Of a stretch of 55,376 nt of DNA, positions 1-7,390 are shown one piece after another. Each line of letters opens with the position of its first letter. Within the stretch, counting starts at the first letter, position 1. The translations under genes were made by a program, and so were the position numbers. The stretch is taken from positions 1 through 55,376 of the forward strand of contig CAJUCI010000017.1 in the NCBI GenBank assembly GCA_910584825.1. The letters run 5' to 3'. Under the pieces are notes generated by a model. That model saw nothing but the letters and a program-made list of their open reading frames with translations. It did not search any database and had not been told where the DNA came from. This stretch comes from an uncultured Duncaniella sp. Its GTDB lineage: Bacteria > Bacteroidota > Bacteroidia > Bacteroidales > Muribaculaceae.

Positions 1-29
1 TGAACCGAATTTATTTAATTTTTAACCCC

Positions 30-47
30 GTCCATTTTTTAGTGGAC
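30..47. repeat. Short inverted repeat at the broken end of the first gene
   Basis: GTCCA (30-34) and TGGAC (43-47) form a small inverted repeat separated by an A/T-rich spacer. The stop codon of the secreted-protein gene to the right falls inside this repeat. It may be the end of an inserted element lying mostly outside the window, or just a small hairpin; one end alone cannot decide. Confidence 0.4.
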
Positions 48-431
48 AGTAGTGAAATTGAATGAATAAAAATTACCACCATCTTTATAGTTGAAAACAA
101 GGCCACAAACTCTATCAAGTGCCAATTTATCAACTTTAACATGTGTGATAACCTCGAATGGCTTTTTCACATCCAATGGTGCATAACAATGTGTCTCAAA
201 GAATGTATTTTCTCCAACCTGAGCCCCAAGCATAATAGTAGCGAACTTATTTATACCTTTTGATTTGATTGTCATAACGCCTTTGTCAATAACTACAGAA
301 CCACTATTGCTTTCAAAAGCACATTCAGTCCATCCAAGCGAATTAGCATCAAATGTGTCAACAAAACTTTGGGAATATGACATCAATGAGACAGCAATCG
401 ATGCACACAATAAAATAAATGCTCTTTTCAT
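39..431 (-). CDS. Secreted protein, probably C-terminally truncated
   Basis: The 130-residue product starts with a signal peptide (basic MKR, hydrophobic stretch to about residue 18, probable cleavage near SYSQ). The rest alternates short beta-like segments with W, F and Y, ending in a GLVFNYKDGGNFYSFNF stretch that resembles the start of concanavalin-like or DUF1080-like beta-sandwich domains. Those domains normally continue for another 80 or more residues, but here the frame stops after FTTVH inside an inverted repeat. I infer that the gene was cut at its 3' end by an insertion or deletion. It lies on the same strand as the next two small envelope-protein genes, with about 30 bp between. 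Function is unknown; the assignment rests on pattern only. Confidence 0.6.
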   Translation of the reverse strand: MKRAFILLCASIAVSLMSYSQSFVDTFDANSLGWTECAFESNSGSVVIDKGVMTIKSKGINKFATIMLGAQVGENTFFETHCYAPLDVKKPFEVITHVKVDKLALDRVCGLVFNYKDGGNFYSFNFTTVH

Positions 432-461
432 GATTGATTATTTGAATTTGTTATTTTAGAA

Positions 462-1169
462 TTATATACTGCTTGCCTTTCCTATACGTGTTTGAAGCTC
501 TTCAACCATCGGCTCGAGTTCTTTCGGTAGCCTGTCTATTTCATCAAATTCTCCATGTCTTGCTTGCATAGCTCCAGCAACCTCAGATGATATTTTTATT
601 TGAAAAGCGACCCTTTCAGGAGTGGTAATATCCCGAACAGTAACCCTATTACGTAATTGTTTTTCTGACATATTAAATGATTTATATTTCCATGGCGTTT
701 GCATGTATCCACCATAAAAATCAGATGTTTCAATTTCAGGGAAATAATTCAATAAAATTTGATGTAAAAGCTTCCATGCAGCCTCAGTATTTATTTTTCC
801 ATTTTCGTCAATACTATAATACTGTTTATCAAGAGATACAGTAATGAATTTATTAACTAATCCAGACGATGCAGACCCTCTATAAAATCCATCCTGCATA
901 AGGTTAAACGATAGCGAATTACGTTCATCGCCACCATAAAATTTTGAATTAGCTGTCGTATACTCATTACACTCTACACGAATAATCGCAACTTGATTTT
1001 TCTTTGGAGGTCGCGAAAATTCTCCATAGCCATATCCTATTAGGCTATTGTCTACATATATTGCAGCCTCTTTAGGCTGTACCGAAATTTTGATAACTTT
1101 TGCTTTTTTCTCCGCACTAAGCGAAAAAAAGTTCAGCACACAAATCAATAGAATAATAGACGTCCTCAT
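462..1169 (-). CDS. Secreted PEGA-like envelope protein of unknown function
   Basis: The 235-residue product has an N-terminal signal peptide (MRTSIILLICVLNFFSLSA). After it comes a segment, VKIKISVQPKEAAIYVDNSL-like in character, with the pattern of a PEGA domain: beta-strand, x-P-x-x-A-x-I-x-V-D-x-x-x-x-G. PEGA domains are short surface beta-sandwiches. The remainder is soluble and charged, with no membrane segment or catalytic motif that I recognise. The upstream gene ends only 4 bp away and also encodes an exported protein with a similar x-I-x-V-N-D-x-Y-L-G strand, so the two are probably co-transcribed and may act together in the envelope. Composition is AT-rich compared with the genes after 5766. 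Confidence 0.65.
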   Translation of the reverse strand: MRTSIILLICVLNFFSLSAEKKAKVIKISVQPKEAAIYVDNSLIGYGYGEFSRPPKKNQVAIIRVECNEYTTANSKFYGGDERNSLSFNLMQDGFYRGSASSGLVNKFITVSLDKQYYSIDENGKINTEAAWKLLHQILLNYFPEIETSDFYGGYMQTPWKYKSFNMSEKQLRNRVTVRDITTPERVAFQIKISSEVAGAMQARHGEFDEIDRLPKELEPMVEELQTRIGKASSI

Positions 1170-1173
1170 TTTT

Positions 1174-1515
1174 CTAAAATTTTTTATCTGAATATTTATA
1201 GTTTCTTGGAATTTGTAGTTCTATCAGAGCTCCATCATTATCTTTAACATTTATTCTACGCTGATATACCTGTATCCCTTCATCTCGACACGATACGGTT
1301 ATATACTCCAAGTCTTTAGGTACTATATAATACACAAAATCCCGTCCTAGATATTCATCATTAACAAAAATCTCTATATGACGTTCTTGGCATGTAAAGG
1401 CAATCCTTTTTGTAGATGCACACGATACAAATAGCATTATAAGCATACCAATAGCCCCTATCAAAATTTTAGACAGCCGGGAAGTCGTCTTTTTACTACA
1501 CAATGTAACTACCAT
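1174..1515 (-). CDS. Small lipoprotein with a PEGA-like strand
   Basis: I chose the ATG at 1515; a longer frame starts at TTG at 1533 but adds only six residues. The N-terminus is basic (SKK..R..K), then hydrophobic (ILIGAIGMLIMLFVS), and ends at a lipobox-like FVSC, so a lipid-anchored protein of about 80 mature residues is likely. The mature part contains IEIFVNDEYLG, similar to the PEGA-like strand of the gene 4 bp downstream, with which it should share a transcript. No enzyme motif is visible. Low GC content matches the rest of the 1-5700 segment. Confidence 0.6.
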   Translation of the reverse strand: MVVTLCSKKTTSRLSKILIGAIGMLIMLFVSCASTKRIAFTCQERHIEIFVNDEYLGRDFVYYIVPKDLEYITVSCRDEGIQVYQRRINVKDNDGALIELQIPRNYKYSDKKF

Positions 1516-1560
1516 AACAACTAAATTTGTCAATGGCTCACAATCTTGACAATATAAAAA

Positions 1561-1850
1561 AAAGCGTGAGAGCCATACCTGTCGCTCATCCCGCTATCAG
1601 AGGCTCTGGTATTGCCCGGTAAAGTAGAACGAGCAAACATGCAGAAGCCTCACGCAGAATATGATAAATCTATCAATTAAAATAAATATTGATAGATATA
1701 TACATACCCGCATTGGCATCTACTGTTTACTACATTCTCGACTTTACCATAAAATTTACCAGATTTCTGATAGCCAAGAAGTAGCGTTAAGTAAACGCTT
1801 CATAATTATGTCAATACCCAACATCACAAACCCACATAAGGCTTCTGCAT
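1561..1850. repeat. Heavily folded AT-rich intergenic element (MITE- or ncRNA-like)
   Basis: This 565-bp gene-free gap holds several nested pairings: GCGTGAG 1564-1570 with CTCACGC 1649-1655; a perfect 12-bp pair 1639-1650 with 1839-1850; and a perfect 10-bp hairpin 1668-1677 with 1688-1697. In addition, the reverse complement of about 1588-1650 aligns imperfectly with about 1712-1785, so the region contains a diverged inverted duplication with arms of roughly 70 nt. A 66-codon frame at 1661-1861 crosses these repeats and shows no protein character. A small non-autonomous mobile element or a structured RNA are both possible. Confidence 0.5.
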
Positions 1851-2047
1851 TGTGTATATAGTTGCAAATATACTCATTTTTCATATTAATCACATACTCT
1901 ATCCATAAAAAATCCTAAACATTAATTATTAATCAGAACTTAATCAGAACTTATCATATTGTCAAAACTGTTTTCATAACATTCCCTATATATCAGAAAC
2001 GATACCTTAATAGTGCTAATAAAACTCTCATCAAATCATCATGACAG

Positions 2048-2079
2048 TTTGTTATATAATTTAAAAGTTACTATCTTTG
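2048..2079 (+). promoter_or_regulatory. Bacteroidetes-type promoter of the mntA-hepT pair
   Basis: TTTG at 2048-2051 and TATCTTTG at 2072-2079 match the -33 and -7 boxes (TTTG and TAnnTTTG) with 20 bp between. The ATG of the nucleotidyltransferase gene follows 19 bp after the -7 box, giving a short leader without a Shine-Dalgarno sequence. Confidence 0.75.
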
Positions 2080-2098
2080 CAAAAACCGTCGGTCAATT

Positions 2099-2407
2099 AT
2101 GATTAACTCCGAGATTTCCAATTTGATTCCCAAGATACGAGCGTTCCTGTCAACCCAGCCCGTCACCAAGGCCTGGCTTTTCGGGTCGTGCTCACGCGGA
2201 GAAGAGAATCCCGGCAGTGACATAGACATACTCGTCCATTACGACAGCGAAAAACGTATAAGCCTGCTGACCATAGGCAAGATTATCACCGACCTTGAAT
2301 GTATAGTCAACCGTCCTGTTGACCTCGTCTCGGAGAACGGGCTTATGAACTTTGCCCGCCCCTCGGTCATGAATGACAGAATCCTGATATATGAGAGAAA
2401 CGATTAG
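2099..2407 (+). CDS. mntA: MNT-domain minimal nucleotidyltransferase, MntA-type antitoxin
   Basis: The 102-residue protein is a complete minimal nucleotidyltransferase. The signature G-S-x10-D-x-D is present (GSCSRGEENPGSDIDILV, about residues 30-47), preceded by the usual KAWLFGS strand. In characterised MntA-HepT pairs the enzyme transfers AMP groups to a tyrosine of the HEPN toxin and so silences it. The gene overlaps the HEPN gene by 17 bp in a different frame, which points to translational coupling. A consensus promoter lies directly upstream. The pair sits beside a restriction-modification system in an AT-rich segment, consistent with a defence or addiction module. Confidence 0.85.
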   Translation: MINSEISNLIPKIRAFLSTQPVTKAWLFGSCSRGEENPGSDIDILVHYDSEKRISLLTIGKIITDLECIVNRPVDLVSENGLMNFARPSVMNDRILIYERND

Positions 2408-2687
2408 AGACCGTGAACGCCTGACCCACATACTCAATGCCCTGAACCGCATCGAGTCATCACTCTCGCGCTGGGGCAAGGACTTCTTCATGCAGGATAA
2501 GACATTCTTCTTCGGTCTTGTTAAGAATATCGAGATTATCGGAGAGGCGACCTATAAACTCACCAAGGACTTCAAAAACAACCATACCGATTTACCGTGG
2601 CCGTATATCGAAAAAATGCGCCATATATTGGTACATGGATACTATATGATTGAAGACGAGTTTATATGGAATTCATTAGTTGCTTGA
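2391..2687 (+). CDS. hepT: HEPN-domain toxin, HepT-type, C-terminally shortened
   Basis: The 98-residue product matches the HepT/DUF86 family: an N-terminal helical part and the RX4HXY ribonuclease motif near residues 77-84 (RHILVHGY), whose Y is the AMPylation site in characterised systems. In the family this motif is followed by a final helix of the type IWxxVxxDLPxLxxxI. Here the frame keeps EFIWN and then ends at SLVA, so roughly the last 15-20 residues are missing and the 3' end looks replaced. The active-site residues are all present, but whether the shortened toxin folds is unclear. It is translated with mntA (17-bp overlap). Confidence 0.8.
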   Translation: MRETIRDRERLTHILNALNRIESSLSRWGKDFFMQDKTFFFGLVKNIEIIGEATYKLTKDFKNNHTDLPWPYIEKMRHILVHGYYMIEDEFIWNSLVA

Positions 2688-2951
2688 TAATCAGTGGTGG
2701 CCTAAGATGAAAGGTACCAAAACTCCATAAAATCTAGCTGTTGAATAGCTAGATCATGCATGTAAGCCACAATCGGGCTCTATTTTCAGTATGAAAACGT
2801 GGCGAGGGGTCCCCCCTACAAGGGAGCTTTAGTCGAACATGAGCAACGCGTATGTTTGACGAAATCACATCTTGCACACTCAATTTAAATTATTAGCCTC
2901 AGCACTTATATAGTTAGAACCGAGGCTATTTATATTATAGCACGCAGCTAA
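2688..2951. other. Intergenic gap after the clipped hepT
   Basis: No gene is supported in this 264-bp gap. It contains a perfect 8-bp hairpin (2732-2739 with 2747-2754) and a second pairing 2831-2839 with 2852-2860 (one G-U). The junction at about 2680, where the HepT C-terminus is lost, is a plausible old recombination or insertion point. Confidence 0.4.
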
Positions 2952-3821
2952 TTATAGGAGATATCCTCTTGCCAATCCTGCTGCGTTTGAATCATTCCAT
3001 TCTGTGGTAAGATGATGTCTTACTGTTTCAAATAAATGAATGACAACATCTGTGTATATTGGATTCTTGACATAGGTTGGCAAGAAACGATATTTCCGGT
3101 CTGTATTCTTTTGCTTTCTTAGAATATAAATCTGATCAACCTTATATTTTCTTAAATTAATGTCGTTAGTCAGTTTTAGCCATTCTGACAAAACTATATA
3201 TAATGCATTAGGATTCACAACGTAAAGTTGCGCGGCAGCATTCGATGCTCCTTCCAGCATAGTCTTGTCTAGGTAAGTTTTACATTCTATCGCGACTGCT
3301 GGAATTTGAAGGGTTTCTGCCTGAACATCTCCAACTCCTCGACATTTGAAATTTGCAGTTATGTCAACCCCAATTACAAAATCGTGATCTTTCTTTTCGA
3401 TATGAAAGCTTGGTTTAGCTACCATTTCGGTAAAAGAGGAGGAGCTATAAAATATATCTTTATAAGCATGTGACTTGCCTATCAGGGCATTTGTCGATAT
3501 ACTAGCGACTAAATCTCTAAATAGGTAGTATACAAACTCTTCCAGCACACTTGAATGAAGATTACTTCTTGAATCAAAAGTTTCTGCATAGATTTGTTTA
3601 TCTATAAAATCTTTGTAATCATTGAAGAGTCTCGTCCTCGCTTCAATGATAGCAATATCCCTATCTCTATCGGAAGTGTCAGCAACAGGACCTTTCAGGT
3701 TTATATTCGCCAATTTCCATTCATTATACTTTTGACGAATCTCTTTTAATAACTGCTCCTCCTTACTATTGGGAGCTACATTGTTTTCTTTTTGGGTTAT
3801 ATTATCACCGTGAACTAGCAT
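2952..3821 (-). CDS. Type II restriction endonuclease, Bpu10I family
   Basis: The 289-residue protein has the layout of the RE_Bpu10I family: a helical N-terminal third with an LEEFVYYLFRDL segment, then a PD-(D/E)XK-type core, VIGVDITANF followed by IPAVAIECKTYLDKTML (about residues 155-200), where E-C-K supplies the metal-binding pair. Members of this family cut CTNAG-containing sites (Bpu10I, CCTNAGC). Bpu10I is a dimer of two different subunits; only one subunit gene is visible here, so a symmetric site is more likely, which is inference. The start ATG overlaps the end of the methyltransferase gene by 7 bp, so translation of the nuclease depends on that of the protecting enzyme. Composition is AT-rich, as expected for an acquired system. 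Confidence 0.8.
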   Translation of the reverse strand: MLVHGDNITQKENNVAPNSKEEQLLKEIRQKYNEWKLANINLKGPVADTSDRDRDIAIIEARTRLFNDYKDFIDKQIYAETFDSRSNLHSSVLEEFVYYLFRDLVASISTNALIGKSHAYKDIFYSSSSFTEMVAKPSFHIEKKDHDFVIGVDITANFKCRGVGDVQAETLQIPAVAIECKTYLDKTMLEGASNAAAQLYVVNPNALYIVLSEWLKLTNDINLRKYKVDQIYILRKQKNTDRKYRFLPTYVKNPIYTDVVIHLFETVRHHLTTEWNDSNAAGLARGYLL

Positions 3822-5005
3822 AATTGCTGATATAGATTTATGGCAAGAGCCTTTGATAAAAGTGGAGGAACTGCATTGCCAATCTGATTATATTGGCAAA
3901 GATGAATATCATCTAATCGTCCCTCTTTTTTTAATAATGATTTGCTTGGCGTAGTTGGTTTCCCTAAAAACTTATACCAATCTGGGAAACTTTGTATCCT
4001 GGCACCTTCTCTAGGAGTAAAATTTCTATTCAAATATGGATGAACGAAATTTGCATAGAAAGACGCTGCAATTGTATGGCATGGTCTATTAGGGAACATT
4101 CGTCTATTATTCTGCCCATATACTTTTTCCGAATGTTCGCCATTGCCATTGCGTTTCAATGGTTTTAATTCATCTGGGACATCCTCAGTTGATTCTCCAC
4201 ATTTCATCGCAGCAAATCGTTCAACCATTCTAGCTGAATGATTCATTGCAGTATGATTAAAGACTTTAGTAGCCCCTTCTCTAAGCATGGATTGATAATC
4301 ATTTGTGGGATTATCCATATAATCCATTTCCTCTGAGCCCTCACATGCATTAATCCTTGGTAAATCTGATATTGCCTCCCAAAGAGTAGGGCATAGGGGT
4401 AATTCATTTAAGTCTTCAAACAATCCTTTGTTATCTTGTATAACACAATGAGTAGCATTCGGAAAAAATTGATTAATTGGTTTTTTGCTACCTATAATAA
4501 CAACTCGCCTTCGGATTTGAGGAACACCATAATTTGTTGCTTCAAGAACAGTGTACTCTACATTGTAGCCCAGTTCTTCTAATTCATTTTTTATAATAGA
4601 AACTACAAGTTCTTTACTATCGGTTTTGGCTTTAAGAAGATTAGGTACATTTTCCATTACAACTACAGATGGAGACAAAACTCTAGCAACTCTAAGAAAT
4701 TCTCTAAAGAGAGAATTTCTTGGATCTTTGGGGTCACCTGCATTCTTATTGCATATTGAAAAACCTTGACATGGAGGACCGCCAAGCAAAAAATCTATTC
4801 CTGAAAAATTCTCTAATAACTCTTCATCCGTTACATCAAGAATGTTTTTCACAATAACTTTTGTTTTTGGATGGTTATATTGAAAAGTGGATGCAGCCCA
4901 TTCGTCAATCTCAATTGCCCCTACAATATCAAAATAGCCAGACAGCTGAAAGCCTAAACTAAAGCCTCCTGCGCCAGCAAACGCGTCTAAAACCTTATAT
5001 TTCAT
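3815..5005 (-). CDS. DNA (cytosine-5-)-methyltransferase of a type II R-M system
   Basis: The 396-residue enzyme carries the ordered m5C-methyltransferase motifs: I, DAFAGAGGFS (SAM binding, residues 7-16); IV, GGPPCQGFS with the catalytic Cys (about residue 80); VI, ENV (about 119); VIII, QIRRR; and X, QIGNAVPP near the C-terminus. Between VIII and X lies the target-recognition region of about 150 residues, including RMFPNRPCHTIAASF. It methylates cytosine in the site cut by the adjacent endonuclease, whose start codon it overlaps. Because the partner belongs to the Bpu10I family, a CTNAG-like site is the natural guess, as for M.DdeI, also an m5C enzyme. A TAACTTTG -7 box lies upstream on the same strand. 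Confidence 0.92.
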   Translation of the reverse strand: MKYKVLDAFAGAGGFSLGFQLSGYFDIVGAIEIDEWAASTFQYNHPKTKVIVKNILDVTDEELLENFSGIDFLLGGPPCQGFSICNKNAGDPKDPRNSLFREFLRVARVLSPSVVVMENVPNLLKAKTDSKELVVSIIKNELEELGYNVEYTVLEATNYGVPQIRRRVVIIGSKKPINQFFPNATHCVIQDNKGLFEDLNELPLCPTLWEAISDLPRINACEGSEEMDYMDNPTNDYQSMLREGATKVFNHTAMNHSARMVERFAAMKCGESTEDVPDELKPLKRNGNGEHSEKVYGQNNRRMFPNRPCHTIAASFYANFVHPYLNRNFTPREGARIQSFPDWYKFLGKPTTPSKSLLKKEGRLDDIHLCQYNQIGNAVPPLLSKALAINLYQQLC

Positions 5006-5031
5006 AATACTGTTTGGGAAATATTTGGTTG

Positions 5032-5039
5032 CAAAGTTA
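5032..5039 (-). promoter_or_regulatory. -7 box (TAACTTTG) for the R-M operon
   Basis: Read on the minus strand, TAACTTTG matches the TAnnTTTG -7 consensus. Transcription would start near 5025, leaving a leader of about 20 nt before the methyltransferase ATG at 5005. No controller-protein gene or C-box is visible. Confidence 0.6.
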
Positions 5040-5254
5040 GTGAAAATTTCGTAAATTTAGGCGATTGCGACACAGCTTATTTGTAGATAAGGTTGTAAAC
5101 TGGATACATCACTCTCAAATGCAGAGAGACATCTGCGATGGTCAGGGACTCATGCTTGAGTATTTTCCTTTTCCGATAGTTTTGTCCCCTTTATGGCTGT
5201 GTTCGTTTCCATGTTCCGCACTCTTTATAAGTTATTTTTGCCGCTAGAGTTATG

Positions 5255-5579
5255 CCGAAGGGCGAAAACGAGTGTTTCCTTATTGAACCATCTTGAACGA
5301 CGTTGAAATAAAAACGTGCCGTATTCCCCTATGTCCGAGGCTCAAATACAGTACAAAAATAATTTGGACGAGCCGGAAATGAAATAGGCTAGAATCAGAA
5401 CTGTTAAGGATAATTAATTGGTGGTAGAAGAATTAGATTCAATTTCTTTGAAGCCGTTAGTCGGTGGTTTTGGGCGGTAAAACTCCATGTGGAATCCATT
5501 TGGGAAACTATCGAAAGTGATTTACCGCCGATGAAAGTAATAATTGAACGATACATCGACGAACTCAGCAACGATTTAT
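5255..5579 (+). pseudogene. Degenerate coding remnants without a usable start
   Basis: No intact gene is supported between 5040 and 5765. On the plus strand three broken pieces read like protein: MPKGENECFLIEPS from about 5253, MSEAQIQYKNNLDEPEMK from about 5331, and a longer open piece from about 5411 to the stop at 5577-5579. The last contains FFEAVSRWFWAV, then HVESIWETIESDLPP and KVIIERYIDELSNDL, an amphipathic helical C-terminus. It has no ATG, GTG or TTG start after the preceding stop. A plus-strand terminator follows at 5659. I read this as the decayed end of a gene, possibly of a mobile element, which I cannot name. Confidence 0.35.
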
Positions 5580-5658
5580 AATCGCACAGCATTTCTATAC
5601 ACATATATTTATAGGGGGTGATATTAGTGAATATCACAAGCAATCCGCGATTTTTCGT

Positions 5659-5697
5659 CGAGTGTTGCGACATCCGCAACACTCGGGGCTTGGCTTT
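5659..5697 (+). terminator. Rho-independent terminator
   Basis: A perfect 11-bp stem (5659-5669 with 5675-5685) is followed by GGGGCTTGGCTTTTTG. The T-run is on the plus strand, so it ends transcription from the decayed region on its left, before the ompA-like gene. Confidence 0.6.
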
Positions 5698-5765
5698 TTG
5701 AGCGGAAGGTCGGATATTTGTAGTTTATAATCATCAAATATCACTATTCACTATTTATCAGCATC

Positions 5766-6896
5766 ATGAGACTCAGCAGTAAATTCATCATCGCGGCATG
5801 CGCCCTCGCCTCTGCCGTGCTGCCCGCACGTGTCAGCGCGCAGACCACTGTGGAAGGTGCGGCCGAAGTGACCGCCACCGAGGAATTCAATCCCCACTGG
5901 TTCATCCAGCCCCAGATAGGCGGTGCCTACACCATAGGCGAGACATCGTTTGGCGACCTCATCTCGCCCGCTGCCGCCCTCTCGGTAGGCTATCGTTTTA
6001 CCCCCTCGTTCGGACTCCGCGTCGGCGTGAGCGGATGGCAGGCCCGCGGCTCGTGGGTGGCTCCGCGCGGCGACTATAAGTTCAACTATCTTCAGGGCAA
6101 TGTCGACGCCATGCTGTCGCTGACCAACCTCTTCTGCGGCTTCAATCCCGCCCGAGTGCTCGACTTCTACGGATTCATCGGAGTGGGCGGTGCTATGGGA
6201 TTCAACAATGACGAGGCCGTGGCCCTGTCAAAGGCCGGTTGCGGATTTGAGAAACTGTGGACAGGCAAGAAGTTCTTCCCCGCCGGACGTGCCGGTCTCG
6301 GACTTGACATCAATGTGAGCCGCACCGTGGCCATCAATATTGAGGTCAATGCCAACGCGCTCCCCGACAAGTTCAACTCCAAAAAGGGCAGCAAGGCCGA
6401 CTGGCAGTTCAACGCCCTCGCCGGTATCACCTACAGCTTCGGCGGACGCTCCAAGACCGTAGCCCAGGCCGAGGAGATTATCGTGGTCGAGGAGCCCGCT
6501 CCCGCACCTGCACCGGCTCCCGAGCCTGAACCTGCTCCCGCACCCGCGCCTGCACCTGTCAAGGAAGTGCCCGCGCCGATGGTACAGGACATCTTCTTCA
6601 CCATCAATTCATCGACTATCGACCGCGAGAACCAGGCCAAGGTTGACGCCCTCGTGGAGTATATGCGCGCCAATCCCGAGTCAAAGGTTACCGTCACCGG
6701 CTATGCCGACAAGGCCACAGGCAGCGCAACCTACAACATGAAGATATCCAAGCGTCGTGCCGAGGCTGTAGCCGCAGCCCTCAACGCCGCCGGTATCAGC
6801 GAGTCGCGCATCACAGTCGACGCCAAGGGCGACACCGTACAGCCCTTCACCGAGGTTATCAAAAACCGCGTGGCTATCGCTATCACACAGTTCTGA
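5766..6896 (+). CDS. OmpA-family outer membrane protein
   Basis: The 376-residue protein has a signal peptide with probable cleavage at VSA|QTT (about residue 25). An eight-stranded-barrel-like domain follows to about residue 230 (alternating aromatic strands, HWFIQPQIGGAYTIGE, VGYRFTPSFGLRVGVSGW). A Pro/Ala/Glu linker of about 30 residues made of PAPAPEPE-type repeats then leads to an OmpA-like peptidoglycan-binding domain (about 265-376: VQDIFFTINSSTIDR, VTVTGYADKATGSATYN, SKRRAEAVAAAL, NRVAIAI). It should sit in the outer membrane and tether it to the cell wall. The linker is long but common in Bacteroidales homologues. It appears monocistronic, followed by a B-type repeat. Confidence 0.92.
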   Translation: MRLSSKFIIAACALASAVLPARVSAQTTVEGAAEVTATEEFNPHWFIQPQIGGAYTIGETSFGDLISPAAALSVGYRFTPSFGLRVGVSGWQARGSWVAPRGDYKFNYLQGNVDAMLSLTNLFCGFNPARVLDFYGFIGVGGAMGFNNDEAVALSKAGCGFEKLWTGKKFFPAGRAGLGLDINVSRTVAINIEVNANALPDKFNSKKGSKADWQFNALAGITYSFGGRSKTVAQAEEIIVVEEPAPAPAPAPEPEPAPAPAPAPVKEVPAPMVQDIFFTINSSTIDRENQAKVDALVEYMRANPESKVTVTGYADKATGSATYNMKISKRRAEAVAAALNAAGISESRITVDAKGDTVQPFTEVIKNRVAIAITQF

Positions 6897-7140
6897 AAGC
6901 TCTTATAGTCTATAAAGTCTAAAGTTTAGAAAGTTAAGAAGGCTTATCGTTTAGAAAGTTAAAAGTTTAGAAAGTTAAAATAATAGTTTTGTTGCGAAGA
7001 TGTCAACTTCTCCCCAAGCTATTATCTTAACTTTCTAAACTTTTAACTTTATAGACTCCAAGTTCCCCTTAACTTTTTAACTTTATAGACCTCATAGACC
7101 ATAAGGACCCCCCTTAACTTTTTTAACTTTGTAGACCATA
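6897..7140. repeat. B-type intergenic repeat, locus 1
   Basis: This gap is built from repeats of a unit like TTAACTTTTTAACTTTATAGAC on one strand and its complement on the other. It starts with TAGTCTATAAAGTCTAAAG-like sequence just after the ompA-like stop. The arms AATAATAG and CTATTATCTTAACTTTCTAAACT (near 6980-7042) pair around a unique loop. The same arms recur at 21376, 40530 and 48620. It probably acts as a transcription terminator. Confidence 0.7.
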
Positions 7141-7181
7141 AGAATTTCCCTTAAATATTTCCTCATATTGGCTAAAGTTCG

Positions 7182-7189
7182 TAACTTTG
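7182..7189 (+). promoter_or_regulatory. -7 box (TAACTTTG) for metK
   Basis: TAACTTTG matches the -7 consensus. The start point would be near 7196, so the SAM-II-like aptamer begins within about 10 nt of the 5' end of the transcript and the leader is about 195 nt long. Confidence 0.65.
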
Positions 7190-7203
7190 CAGAGTCTTTC
7201 GGG

Positions 7204-7260
7204 ACAAGAGGAAAAATTTGGCTGCTTGCAACCTCTTCCAATAAAAATGCTAAAACTGCA
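7204..7260 (+). promoter_or_regulatory. SAM-II-like riboswitch in the metK leader
   Basis: The segment carries the conserved SAM-II core in order: stem strand AAGAGG (7206-7211), ATTTGGCTG, TTGCAACC, the closing strand CCTCTT (7232-7237), then AATAAAAATGCTAAAACTGC. The pattern ATTT..C..TTGCAA and the A-rich stretch ending in GCTAAA are the parts that form the SAM-binding pseudoknot in known SAM-II RNAs. It lies near the 5' end of the transcript of the SAM synthetase gene, the expected target of feedback control. The rest of the leader holds a GGTCAC/GTGACC hairpin. A covariance-model search is needed to separate SAM-II from another SAM class. Confidence 0.75.
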
Positions 7261-7390
7261 CTTTATTTTTTAGAGACACATCTCGCCACTCTGCAGGTCA
7301 CTGCGTGACCGCGACGGCGAAGATGGGAAATGTTGAAGCGGCCGCCCCTCGGATATTCCGGGCACTGTTTCGATATTTTTTTATACCAAT

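Noticed and set aside
1564..1655. Possible tRNA (7-bp closing stem)
   Set aside because: No TTC-type T-loop, no anticodon arm and wrong length for a cloverleaf tRNA.
1639..1850. Retron-like RNA
   Set aside because: Arms and spacing fit loosely, but no reverse transcriptase gene is in the window.
1661..1861. 66-codon frame in the folded region
   Set aside because: It crosses the inverted repeats and is not protein-like.
5404..5682. 92-codon minus-strand frame
   Set aside because: It spans the plus-strand terminator and the debris; the plus-strand reading is more protein-like.
6897..7140. CRISPR-like array
   Set aside because: The repeat units are irregular, partly inverted and lack spacers of constant length.
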